DNA of 58,896 nt from Streptomyces sioyaensis (GTDB lineage Bacteria; Actinomycetota; Actinomycetes; Streptomycetales; Streptomycetaceae): positions 1 through 58,896 of the forward strand of contig NZ_SDIF01000036.1 in assembly GCF_004122735.1 (NCBI RefSeq). The letters run 5' to 3'. The position numbers were made by a program, and so were the translations under genes. Below the pieces are notes generated by a model that was not told the origin of the DNA, made no database searches, and worked only from the letters and a program-made list of their open reading frames with translations. Shown here piece by piece: positions 7,946 to 18,120 of the stretch; the stretch's first letter is position 1; every line of letters starts with the position of its first letter.

Positions 7946-9144
7946 GTCCGGCCTCCGCCCCGGCAGGGCGCCTGCTCCGGCCCGCGGTCCGGCTCCGGAA
8001 CCGGACCTGGCCCCGCACCGGCTCCCGGCCCGCCGCCGTCGCCCCCGCTCTCCCCCACCCGCTCCCAGAAGCCCGCGCAGAACCGCGCCAGCGGACCGCG
8101 CAGCTGTGCCCCCGGCGGTACCCCGCGGGCGAGATCGGCCAACAGCCCCGCCTCCCACGGCACTTCACCTGCCAAGGGCAGCCCCATCAGACGGGCGATC
8201 TCGTCCGGCGGCAGGCCGTGCCCATGGCGCCCGGGAGCCTCACCGGCCACCACCCGCAGATCGCCGAGCACCTGCCGCACCCCGAAGGCCACCCGCTGGG
8301 CGGCCGCGACCGCGCGCAGCTCCGTAGGGACCACCAGCAGCCCCATGTCCACCTGGGCCAGGGCCTCCGCGGCCGCCTCGTCGACCCTGCGCGGCAGGTC
8401 CACCACCACGACGCCGCCGCGCCGGCGCGCCGCCGCCATGACCGCGTGCATGGCCGACGGCGGGATGACGACATCGGAGTCCCGGTCCCAGCTGAGGACC
8501 CGCAGCGAGTGCAGCCGCGGCAGCGACTCCGCCAGGGCGCCGCAGGCCACCCGGCCGCGCGATTCGGCGAAGGCCGGCCAGCGCAGCCCCTTTTCCTTCT
8601 CCCCGCCCAGCAGGACGTCCAGCCCGCCGCCCAGCGGATCCCCGTCGACGAGCAGGGTGCGCCGGCCCGTCCGGGCAGCGGTAAGGGCCAACGCACCGGC
8701 CAGGGTGCTCGCTCCGGCACCGCCGCGGCCGCCGATGACGCCGACGGTCAGGGCCGGCGGCCCGACGCCTTCGATGGCGTCGGCGATCCGGTCCACCAGC
8801 CAGCGCTCCCCCTCGGGCAGCGCGAGCACGCGCTCCGCCCCGAGAGCGACGGCCTGGCGCCACAGATCCGGGTCGTCCGCGTCGCGGCCTGCCAGTACGA
8901 CGCCCGCCCGTCGTCCGGCGCCGCGTAACCGGCGTGCGCAGTCCGCGCCGACGATCACCAGGGGCGGCGCCTCCCACTCCCCTTTGCGGGCCGGCAGCCC
9001 GTGCGCCACTTCGGGCAGTGCACCGGCCGCCGCGCACAGCCGCACAAGATCGTCGAGGAGTTTTTCGTCCTCGGTGATGATCAGCGGCCCACCGCGCTCT
9101 CCGCCGCTTCCCACCGGTTGTTCCGATGACACGAATCCGGCCAC
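7942..9144 (-). CDS. CpaE-like / septum-site-determining-like P-loop protein
   Basis: A 400-residue protein with an N-terminal receiver-like region (LIITEDEKLLDDLVRLCAA), then a MinD/ParA-type ATPase with a deviant Walker A (GVIGGRGGAGASTLAGALA) and VVVDLPRR as Walker B. The C-terminal tail is Gly/Pro-rich. It belongs to the actinobacterial CpaE homologues found in the helicase/secretion neighbourhood (M. tuberculosis Ssd, Rv3660c, is of this type). CpaE proteins position Tad machinery at the pole; the mycobacterial one affects septation. The start is GTG 9144; a later GTG (9132) is possible. First gene of the operon. Confidence 0.88.
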   Translation of the reverse strand: MAGFVSSEQPVGSGGERGGPLIITEDEKLLDDLVRLCAAAGALPEVAHGLPARKGEWEAPPLVIVGADCARRLRGAGRRAGVVLAGRDADDPDLWRQAVALGAERVLALPEGERWLVDRIADAIEGVGPPALTVGVIGGRGGAGASTLAGALALTAARTGRRTLLVDGDPLGGGLDVLLGGEKEKGLRWPAFAESRGRVACGALAESLPRLHSLRVLSWDRDSDVVIPPSAMHAVMAAARRRGGVVVVDLPRRVDEAAAEALAQVDMGLLVVPTELRAVAAAQRVAFGVRQVLGDLRVVAGEAPGRHGHGLPPDEIARLMGLPLAGEVPWEAGLLADLARGVPPGAQLRGPLARFCAGFWERVGESGGDGGGPGAGAGPGPVPEPDRGPEQAPCRGGGRT

Positions 9145-9242
9145 GTTCTGTCCCCCTATCGCTACGCAACTCGCACATCCGCGAACTCGCGGACTTTCAC
9201 GGTGCAGCGATCGGAAAAATCTTGTGGATCTTGAAGCAAATC

Positions 9243-9251
9243 TGTGGACAA
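9243..9251 (-). promoter_or_regulatory. Perfect DnaA-box sequence upstream of the tad operon
   Basis: On the minus strand this reads TTGTCCACA, the Streptomyces DnaA-box consensus. It lies about 100 bp upstream of the CpaE-like start, in the AT-richest part of the divergent region. A second perfect copy lies at 5823-5831 inside the tadC start region. Two copies do not make an origin. A regulatory or titration role is possible, and chance cannot be excluded. Confidence 0.45.
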
Positions 9252-9444
9252 CGCCGCGACTGTGAATATCCCTGTCACCTATTCCGGCGAGGAAGGGCTG
9301 CTTCCGGTACTCAAGAGAGCGTTCCGCAGAGCATCTCGACGACTACGGTGCGTAATGGATCGTGAACGCCGTGCCCCAGGGCGCCGCATGGGCAGGGAGA
9401 GAAGTGGATCCTCGTCCGATGACGGAAAATGCGTCCGGACATGC

Positions 9445-9479
9445 GACGACCCCCGCCGGGGGGGAGAGCGGGGGTCGTC
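9445..9479. terminator. 12-bp perfect GC hairpin in the cpaE-HAD intergenic region
   Basis: GACGACCCCCGC pairs perfectly with GCGGGGGTCGTC across an 11-nt loop. There is no U-run. The surrounding 9145-9625 region has no supported gene. The stem is in an odd place for a terminator, because both flanking genes read outwards. It may end an unannotated short transcript or be an mRNA leader structure. Confidence 0.55.
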
Positions 9480-9625
9480 CCCACGGCCGACTCGGGGGGG
9501 GAGGAGCCGGACCGGGTTAGCACGGTCGCGAACGATCCGTGACTTCCATGGTGTACCCGACAGCCTTCTCAGGCAAACCCACGCGCCACACCTTACGCCG
9601 AATGGTGGGCGCCTATGCTCGCCCC

Positions 9626-10504
9626 GTGGAAAACCACTCCGTGCCTCACTCGAGTCCCCGTACTGCCGCGTTCTTCGACTTGGACAAGACCGTCATTGCA
9701 AAGTCGAGCACGCTGACCTTCAGCAAGTCGTTCTACCAAGGCGGCCTGATCAATCGGCGGGCCGTACTGCGCACTGCGTACGCCCAGTTCGTGTTCCTGG
9801 CGGGCGGCGCCGACCACGATCAGATGGAGCGAATGCGGGAGTATCTCTCCTCACTGTGCCGCGGCTGGGACGTGGCGCAGGTACGGGAGATCGTCGCCGA
9901 GACGCTGCACGATCTGATCGACCCCATCATTTACGACGAGGCGGCCTCACTCATCGAGGAGCATCACGCCGCGGGGCGGGACGTCGTGATCGTCTCCACC
10001 TCGGGCGCCGAGGTCGTCGAACCGATCGGTGAACTCCTGGGCGCGGACCGGGTGGTGGCCACCCGCATGGTCGTCGGCGACGACGGCCGCTTCACCGGCG
10101 AGGTGGAGTATTACGCCTACGGCCCGACCAAGGCGGAAGCCGTCCGGGAGCTCGCCGAATCCGAGGGCTACGACCTGGAGCGCTGTTATGCGTACAGCGA
10201 TTCGGCGACCGACGTCCCCATGCTTTCGGCGGTCGGTCACCCGTGTGCGGTCAATCCGGACCGCGCGCTGCGGCGTGAGGCGGCCGCGCGCGGTTGGCCG
10301 GTTCTCTCGTTCAATCGCCCGGTCCCGCTCAAGCAGCGGCTGCCGACGCTGTCGATGCCCTCCCGGCCGGCCCTCGCCGTCATGGCCGCCGCGGGCGCGG
10401 CGCTCGCCACCGCCACGCTTGTCTGGTACACGAGCCGCCGGAAAACCACAAAGCGCATCGGCCCAATTGGCCGCGGCCCCATGACCCGAACCGACCGCGT
10501 TTGA
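9626..10504 (+). CDS. HAD-IB family phosphatase (SerB-like) with C-terminal membrane anchor
   Basis: A 292-residue HAD hydrolase. Motif I is FFDLDKT, motif II is the Ser/Thr of VIVSTSG, and motif III/IV is the Lys of PTKAEAV followed by YSDSATD. It belongs to the subfamily IB (phosphoserine-phosphatase-like) proteins that sit beside the CpaE gene in many actinobacteria. A hydrophobic helix near the C terminus (LAVMAAAGAALATATLVW) and a basic tail suggest membrane anchoring. GTG 9626 is chosen because a TATGCT box lies 7 nt upstream (9614-9619), consistent with a leaderless transcript. An upstream in-frame start at 9539 exists. The substrate is unknown. Confidence 0.88.
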   Translation: MENHSVPHSSPRTAAFFDLDKTVIAKSSTLTFSKSFYQGGLINRRAVLRTAYAQFVFLAGGADHDQMERMREYLSSLCRGWDVAQVREIVAETLHDLIDPIIYDEAASLIEEHHAAGRDVVIVSTSGAEVVEPIGELLGADRVVATRMVVGDDGRFTGEVEYYAYGPTKAEAVRELAESEGYDLERCYAYSDSATDVPMLSAVGHPCAVNPDRALRREAAARGWPVLSFNRPVPLKQRLPTLSMPSRPALAVMAAAGAALATATLVWYTSRRKTTKRIGPIGRGPMTRTDRV

Positions 10505-10761
10505 CGTCAAACGTAAAGATCTGCGAAGCAGGGTTCCGCTTGACTCACCCTAGGAGTACAAAGGACTTAACGGCCCGCGAGACCAAGGACATCCGAGAGG
10601 AACGCCTTTAACGAAGTGGCCCACGGACCGATGCATGAATGCCGGGCACCCACGCGACGCCGACCCGTCGATTACGGGCCAGCCACACCAGGTAACCGGA
10701 CGAAGATTCCGACCTGATGGGCACATTTTCGAGCACGCATGGTAACCCGGCGGACATGCCA

Positions 10762-10790
10762 GCGGCGGTACCACCCATTGGTACCGCCGC
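10762..10790. terminator. 11-bp perfect hairpin between convergent genes
   Basis: GCGGCGGTACC pairs with GGTACCGCCGC around a 7-nt loop. It lies between the HAD phosphatase gene (plus) and the Fic-like gene (minus), so it can serve as a bidirectional terminator. In the rest of 10505-10862 no gene is supported; a TTGACT hexamer at 10540 has no convincing -10 partner. Confidence 0.75.
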
Positions 10791-10862
10791 ATCCCTGTTC
10801 AGGGGCGAATGAAGCAATGATTCCGGAATTCCCGGGCGCCTCCCCGGGCTTTCCGCCGCGCC

Positions 10863-11720
10863 TTATGCCGCGCCGCGCTGCAGCGCCTCACAGACAGCAG
10901 TGCTCTCCCGCACGCCCAGCTCCACCGCACGTCCGCAGTGCGCGATCCACGCCGCGACGCCCTCCGGGGTGCCCGAGACATAGCCCTCCAGGGCCGCGGC
11001 ATACGCCGCACGGCCCAGTTCGGCGTGCCCGACCTCGGCGGGGCAGATCGACTTCGGGTCCAGCCCGCTCCCGACCAGCACGATCCGCTCGGCGGCCCGC
11101 GCGACCAGCCCATTGCAGGAGGCGAACGGCCGCAGCGCGAGCAACTCGCCGTGCACCACTGCCGCGGTCACCAGGGCCGGTGCCTCGGTGCCCGCGAGGA
11201 GCATCCGCGACAGCCCGTCGAGCCGCCCGGCGACCTCGTCGGCGCCCGGCAGCGCCAGCTCGATGAGGGGCTCGTCGACCGGCTCGCCGGCCAGCCGGGG
11301 CCGCCCCACCGTCTCGTCCGCCGACTCGCCGCCGGCCGCCACCAGATGCAGCCGCGCCAGCACCCGCAGGGGCGACTGCCGCCACACGCTGAGCAGCTGC
11401 CCGGACTCGGCCGTCAGCCGCAGGGCCGCGCCGACCGTCCGCGGCTCGCCCTCGACGCCGAAGTCGGTGCGACGCCGGACCCCTTCGAGCGCCCAGTCGG
11501 CCCCCGAAAGGGCCGCGGAACCACGCGCTCCGCGCAGGGCTGCCTCGGAGGTGACCTCGTTGCTGCGGCGTCGCATGATCCGGTGCCCGTAGACCCGGTC
11601 CACGCCCTTGCGCACGGAGTCCACGGAGTCGGTGACTCCCGGGAGCGAGGCCAGGGTCACGAGCGGATCGTCGCTCGCTTCGGGGGGTGCGGGGGAAGTC
11701 CCCCGGGAGATTCCAGCCAT
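10863..11720 (-). CDS. Fic/DOC-like protein with a degenerate active site
   Basis: A 285-residue mostly helical protein. Near residues 205-225 it contains LRPFASCNGLVARAAER, which aligns with the Fic motif HPF-(D/E)GNGRxxR but lacks the catalytic His (Arg instead), the acidic residue and the first Arg. Fic enzymes transfer AMP or other nucleotides to proteins; this one probably cannot do so in the standard way. ATG 11720 is chosen; an in-frame extension to 11789 has no better start. It is divergent from the CooC-like ATPase with about 100 bp between them, and convergent with the HAD gene. The specific role is unknown. Confidence 0.7.
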   Translation of the reverse strand: MAGISRGTSPAPPEASDDPLVTLASLPGVTDSVDSVRKGVDRVYGHRIMRRRSNEVTSEAALRGARGSAALSGADWALEGVRRRTDFGVEGEPRTVGAALRLTAESGQLLSVWRQSPLRVLARLHLVAAGGESADETVGRPRLAGEPVDEPLIELALPGADEVAGRLDGLSRMLLAGTEAPALVTAAVVHGELLALRPFASCNGLVARAAERIVLVGSGLDPKSICPAEVGHAELGRAAYAAALEGYVSGTPEGVAAWIAHCGRAVELGVRESTAVCEALQRGAA

Positions 11721-11821
11721 GACTACGACCCTACGCACCACCTGGCCGTACCCCTCGAAGGAGTGGTCTTCCTCACGCGGCTCTCTCACTCACAGCCAGC
11801 CCAAGATTACCCTTGGTGAAC

Positions 11822-12808
11822 ATGAAGATCGCTTTCGTAGGCAAGGGCGGCAGCGGCAAGACCACCCTGTCCTCCCTGTTCATCCGGCATCTCGCCGCGG
11901 CCCGGGTCCCCGTGATCGCGGTGGACGCCGACATCAACCAGCATCTGGGCGCCGCCCTCGGACTCGACGAGAAGGAGGCCGCCGCGCTGCCCGCGATGGG
12001 CGCTCATCTCCCGCTGATCAAGGACCACTTGCGCGGCAGCAACCCCCGCATCCCGTCCTCCGAATCCATGATCAAGACCACCCCGCCCGGGGAGGGCTCA
12101 CGACTGCTGCGGGTGAACGAGGACAATCCCGTCTACGACGCCTGCGCCAGGCCGGTGGAGCTCGACGACACCACCGTGCGACTGATGGCGACCGGCCCGT
12201 TCACCGAGTCCGATCTGGGCGTGGCCTGCTACCACTCCAAGGTCGGCGCGGTGGAGCTGTGCCTGAACCACTTGGTGGACGGCCGCGAGGAGTATGTCGT
12301 CGTCGACATGACGGCCGGTTCCGACTCCTTCGCCTCCGGGATGTTCACCCGCTTCGACATGACCTTCCTGGTCGCCGAGCCGACCCGTAAGGGCGTCGCC
12401 GTCTACCGCCAGTACAGCGAGTACGCCCGGGACTTCGGCGTCCCCCTGAAGGTCGTCGGCAACAAGGTGCAGGGTCCCGAGGACCTGGCGTTCCTGCGCG
12501 ACGAGGTGGGCGACGACCTGCTGGTGACCGTCGGCCACTCCGACTGGGTGCGCGCCATGGAGAAGGGCCGCCCGGCCCGCTTCGCCCACCTGGAGGAGAC
12601 CAACCGCAGCGCCCTGCGGACGCTCCACGACACGGCCGACGCCGCCTACGGACACCGCGACTGGGAGCGCTACACGCGCCAGATGGTGCACTTCCACCTG
12701 AAGAACGCGGAGAGCTGGGGCAACGCGAAGACCGGGGTCGATCTGGCGGCCCAGGTCGACCCCTCCTTCGTGCTCTTCGAGGGGACTGCCGCCCCACAGC
12801 CCGCCTGA
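11822..12808 (+). CDS. CooC/MinD-like P-loop ATPase
   Basis: A 328-residue SIMIBI-class ATPase beginning with the deviant Walker A MKIAFVGKGGSGKTTLSS. DADINQH (switch I-like) follows, then VVVDMTAGSD (Walker B). CooC-type proteins insert metal (nickel) into enzymes; other members have unknown clients, and no nickel enzyme lies in this window. GTG 11816 is an alternative start two codons upstream. No classical Shine-Dalgarno is seen, and a TACCCT box just upstream suggests a leaderless mRNA. It has its own promoter region, shared divergently with the Fic-like gene. Confidence 0.82.
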   Translation: MKIAFVGKGGSGKTTLSSLFIRHLAAARVPVIAVDADINQHLGAALGLDEKEAAALPAMGAHLPLIKDHLRGSNPRIPSSESMIKTTPPGEGSRLLRVNEDNPVYDACARPVELDDTTVRLMATGPFTESDLGVACYHSKVGAVELCLNHLVDGREEYVVVDMTAGSDSFASGMFTRFDMTFLVAEPTRKGVAVYRQYSEYARDFGVPLKVVGNKVQGPEDLAFLRDEVGDDLLVTVGHSDWVRAMEKGRPARFAHLEETNRSALRTLHDTADAAYGHRDWERYTRQMVHFHLKNAESWGNAKTGVDLAAQVDPSFVLFEGTAAPQPA

Positions 12809-13364
12809 CCTGCAAGGCGGCGCGGGCGGGTGCGGGGGGGGCTCGGCCGGTTTGCCGGTCGGTACGGACGGGACCGGACCGTCCGGGTGGGGACCATGGG
12901 CACCGCCCGTCCCCTTCTCCCGCCCGGGGGCGGCCCGTTCTGTATCGCCGCGGAGCAGCCGGCCACCGTTGCCAGCGCCACCGCCGCCGCCCTGGATGCC
13001 GCCGCCTGTGACGCCGTCACCCTTGCCGCGGCTGCCATCGGCCACCCGTTCCCGGTGCCCGTGCACACCTTCCGGGTGATCAATCGGAACAATTGGGCGC
13101 AAGCTTCCATACGTCAAGAAGGGTTTTCCAAAAGGGGCAAGTTGGCAGTCGCCACCTTCACTCGATAGAGGGAAGGATTGCGGCAATTGCCCGCAAAGTC
13201 TTCTCCTTGCCTTTACCTGTCATTACGGTTCATTTACCGATGCTTGAGAGTCACCGGACCGTCGCCCACAGCGACGGTCGCCGGGCCGGCTCGCGTCCCG
13301 CCGTAGTACACCGCCGCCCCACGATCGCGCCCCGCGCGACCGCGTCGCCCCGGAGGAGACGGGA
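12809..13364. other. 556-bp intergenic region, one doubtful ORF
   Basis: A plus-strand frame 12896-13168 (91 codons, ATG start, no clear ribosome-binding site) is open and Ala-rich in its first half. The antisense Gly-rich frame is equally open, so coding cannot be decided. From about 13080 to 13250 the sequence becomes AT-rich (for example AAGGGTTTTCCAAAAGG and TTACGGTTCATTTACC), as expected for promoter DNA of the following SulP gene. No RNA gene was recognised. Confidence 0.5.
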
Positions 13365-15701
13365 ATGTCGCAGACCGAGAAGTCGCCGCCGCAGCCGCCG
13401 CGCACCCCACACCACCCCGAGATCCCTCCCGAGCCCCGTACGGCGGCCGAGCCCGGCGCCCGTGCGAAGCGGGCCGGCCGGGCCGCCTGGCGGCGGGATC
13501 TCTCCGCCTCGGTCGTGATCTTCCTTCTCGCCGTCCCGCTGTCCCTGGGCATCGCCCTGGCCACCGGCGCCCCGCTCCAGGCCGGCCTGGTCGCCGCCGC
13601 CGTCGGCGGTATCGTCGCCGGCCTGCTCGGCGGCGCCCCGCTCCAGGTGACCGGCGCGGCGACCGGCCTCCTGGCGGTCACCGCCGACCTGGTCCAGCGC
13701 TACGGCTGGCGCGCCACCTGCGCCGTCACCGTCCTGGCCGGCCTCGTCCAACTCGCCCTGGGGGCGCTGCGCGTGGCTCGGGCGATCTCGGCCGTCAGCC
13801 CGGCGATGGTGCACGGCCTGCTGGCCGGTATCGGGGTCACCATTGCCGTCGGACAGCTCCATGTGGTGCTCGGCGGCAGCCCCGACGGCTCGGCGCTCGA
13901 CAACGCCGCGGCGCTGCCCGGCCAGTTTGCGCATCCGCACGCCGTCGCGCTGCTGATCGGCGCCGTCACCGTGGCCGTACTCATCGGCTGGGGACGCCTG
14001 CCGGGGCGCGCCGGGCGGTGGGCGCGGATGCTGCCGGCGCCGCTGGCTGCCGTGCTCGCGGCGACAGCGGTGGGCGCGGGGACGTCGGTGCCGCGCGTCG
14101 AGCTGCCGTCCTGGCGGGTGCCCGAGCTGCCCGCCCTGCCGGATGCATCCGTGCCGGCCCTCGCCGCCGCGGTACTGACCGTCACCCTGGTCGCGGGCAT
14201 GGAATCGATGCTGTCGGCGGTGGCCGTCGAACGGCTGGCGGCCGAGCGGCCCGGCGCGCCGGCAGGGCGCGCACGGCTCAACCGCGAGCTGGCCGGCCAG
14301 GGCGTGGCCAATGTCGTCTCCGGGCTGCTGGGCGGGCTGCCGGTCTCCGGGGGCGCGATGCGCGGCTCGGCCAATGTGCGGGCCGGCGCGGTCACCCGCC
14401 GCGCCACCGTGCTGCACGGCGTGTGGGTGCTGCTGTGCGCGGGCCTGCTGGCCGCGGCGTTGGAGGCGATCCCGCTGGCCGCGCTCGCCGCGCTGGTGAT
14501 GGTCGTCGGCGTGCAGATGGTGAGTTTCGCGCACATCCGGCATGTGCAGCGACACCGCGAATTCCCGGTGTACGCCGCCACGTTGGGAGGTGTCGTGCTC
14601 TTGGGCGTACTTCAGGGTGTAGTGACGGGCATCGCCGTCGGGATCTTCCTGGCGCTGCGCCGGCTGACCCGCACCCGGGTCACGGTGACGGAGGAGCCCG
14701 ACGGCTACCGGGTACGTGTCAGCGGGCAGTTGACGTTTCTGGCGGTGCCGCGGCTGACCCGGGCGCTGGCCCAGGTGCCGGCGCGCGCCGATGCCGTCGT
14801 CGAGCTGTGCGGCTCGTTCATGGACCATGCCGCCTACGAGGCACTGCAGTCCTGGGCCACCGCCCATCGGGCGCACGGCGGCCGGGTGACCCTCGGAGGC
14901 CGCTCGGGCCGGCCGCCCGCCAAGCCGGCCGGCGCGCACTCCTGCCGGCCGTGGACGCCCTGGCGCGGCCATGACTGCACCCGGCCCGCCCCGGACGGGG
15001 CGGCGACCCCGGAGAACAGCGGCAGTCAACTCCTGGGCGGGGTCAGCGCCTTCCAGCGTCATACGGCTCCGCTCGTCCGCGAGGAGCTGGCCCGGCTGGC
15101 GCGCGAGGGCCAGCGGCCCACCCAGCTGTTTCTGACCTGCGCCGATTCCCGGCTGGTCACGAGCATGATCACGTCCAGCGGTCCGGGCGATCTGTTCACC
15201 GTGCGCAATGTCGGCAATCTGATGCCGCCGCCCGGCTCGGACGCCTCCTGCGACTCCGTCGGGGCGGCGGTCGAGTACGCGGTGGAGGTGCTGCGGGTCG
15301 GCTCGATCACGGTGTGCGGGCATTCGGGGTGCGGTGCCATGGGGGCGCTGCTGGGTGCCGCCGCCCCGGAGGAGGCCGAGCCGACGCCGCTCGCCCGCTG
15401 GCTGCGGCACGGCCGGCCGAGCCTGGCGCGTATGCAGCGCATCGGGCGGCTGGGGCGGGGCGAAGTCGCCCTGAGTGAGCGGCCGGTGGATGATGATCAG
15501 GAGCGGCTGGCGCTCGTCAACGTCATGCAGCAGCTTGACCACCTGAGGGCGCATGCCTGTGTGGCCCGCCGGGTGGCCGAGGGCTCACTCACCCTCCACG
15601 GTATGTATTTTCACGTCGGCGAGGCCCAGACCTACGTGCTCGACGAGGCCACCGGGCGGTTCGGCGCGGTGCGCGGCGGGCCTGTGCCGCTGACGGTCTG
15701 A
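13365..15701 (+). CDS. SulP-family anion (bicarbonate) transporter fused to beta-carbonic anhydrase
   Basis: A 778-residue fusion. Residues about 40-430 form a SulP transporter domain with about 10-12 membrane helices. Residues about 445-520 resemble a STAS domain. From about residue 545 to the end is a complete beta-class carbonic anhydrase with zinc ligands Cys592 (in CADSR, with Asp594 and Arg596), His653 and Cys656 (HSGC). Carbonic anhydrase interconverts CO2 and bicarbonate, so the fused transporter probably moves bicarbonate and couples it to hydration. Such fusions are known in actinobacteria and other bacteria. ATG 13365 follows a strong GGAGGAGA ribosome-binding site. The transported ion is inferred from the fusion and has not been shown. 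Confidence 0.92.
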   Translation: MSQTEKSPPQPPRTPHHPEIPPEPRTAAEPGARAKRAGRAAWRRDLSASVVIFLLAVPLSLGIALATGAPLQAGLVAAAVGGIVAGLLGGAPLQVTGAATGLLAVTADLVQRYGWRATCAVTVLAGLVQLALGALRVARAISAVSPAMVHGLLAGIGVTIAVGQLHVVLGGSPDGSALDNAAALPGQFAHPHAVALLIGAVTVAVLIGWGRLPGRAGRWARMLPAPLAAVLAATAVGAGTSVPRVELPSWRVPELPALPDASVPALAAAVLTVTLVAGMESMLSAVAVERLAAERPGAPAGRARLNRELAGQGVANVVSGLLGGLPVSGGAMRGSANVRAGAVTRRATVLHGVWVLLCAGLLAAALEAIPLAALAALVMVVGVQMVSFAHIRHVQRHREFPVYAATLGGVVLLGVLQGVVTGIAVGIFLALRRLTRTRVTVTEEPDGYRVRVSGQLTFLAVPRLTRALAQVPARADAVVELCGSFMDHAAYEALQSWATAHRAHGGRVTLGGRSGRPPAKPAGAHSCRPWTPWRGHDCTRPAPDGAATPENSGSQLLGGVSAFQRHTAPLVREELARLAREGQRPTQLFLTCADSRLVTSMITSSGPGDLFTVRNVGNLMPPPGSDASCDSVGAAVEYAVEVLRVGSITVCGHSGCGAMGALLGAAAPEEAEPTPLARWLRHGRPSLARMQRIGRLGRGEVALSERPVDDDQERLALVNVMQQLDHLRAHACVARRVAEGSLTLHGMYFHVGEAQTYVLDEATGRFGAVRGGPVPLTV

Positions 15702-15746
15702 CCTGCGCAACACCCCCTCGATCTCCCAGGAACGGACCCTTCACAC

Positions 15747-15762
15747 AGAGGTCTACACCAAT
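15747..15762. promoter_or_regulatory. DasR-like operator candidate upstream of acs
   Basis: AGAGGTCTACACCAAT matches the DasR-responsive element consensus AGTGGTCTAGACCACT at 13 of 16 positions, including both GGTCTA and ACCA cores. It is followed at once by a T-run and sits 88 nt before the acetyl-CoA synthetase start. DasR is the GntR regulator of N-acetylglucosamine metabolism, which yields acetate, so control of acs would make metabolic sense. The site is inferred from sequence only. Confidence 0.5.
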
Positions 15763-15849
15763 TTTTTTCCACAGCCCTTGTCAGGCCAGGCACGGGCTGG
15801 TGAGCTATGACCTGGGGACACATCGGACGCCCTGGGAATGGGAGAAGTT

Positions 15850-17814
<1,965 letters not shown>

Positions 17815-17822
17815 GCGGAACG

Positions 17823-17867
17823 GACGACGGGGGCGTCCGGCCGGTGCGGCCGGACGCCCCCGTCGTC
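17823..17867. terminator. 20-bp perfect terminator hairpin after acsA
   Basis: The arms at 17823-17842 and 17848-17867 are perfectly complementary, with a 5-nt loop GGTGC. It begins 9 nt after the acsA stop codon. No U-run follows, as usual for Streptomyces terminators. The remaining stretch to 18120 holds only a modest promoter region for nhaA and no gene. Confidence 0.92.
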
Positions 17868-18120
17868 GTGCCCGGACCCGGCGCACGCCCTCCGACGTCC
17901 GGCCCAGCCGGGGGGGGGAGAGACGGCCGGCCGCGGCCCGTCCGCCGGACGGCCGGACGACCGTTTTGCCCGTAAAGTAAGGCCACCGGACCGCGCCCCG
18001 CACCCGGCCGGTAGGGTAGGAACCGCGTCAAGGAAACGCCAAGAAACTCAGGGTGCGCCGGGAAGTCTGGTCGGCAACTGCAACAGCCGTACACAGCTGC
18101 CGAAGGCCGGAGGTCACCCC

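Noticed and set aside
12896..13168. Ala-rich 91-codon plus-strand ORF between the CooC-like and SulP genes
   Set aside because: No ribosome-binding site, the opposite strand is equally open, and the second half has non-coding codon bias.
13251..15554. 767-codon minus-strand ORF opposite the SulP-carbonic anhydrase gene
   Set aside because: Composition is typical antisense (Gly, Arg, His, Gln-rich) and the plus strand encodes a complete, well-conserved protein.
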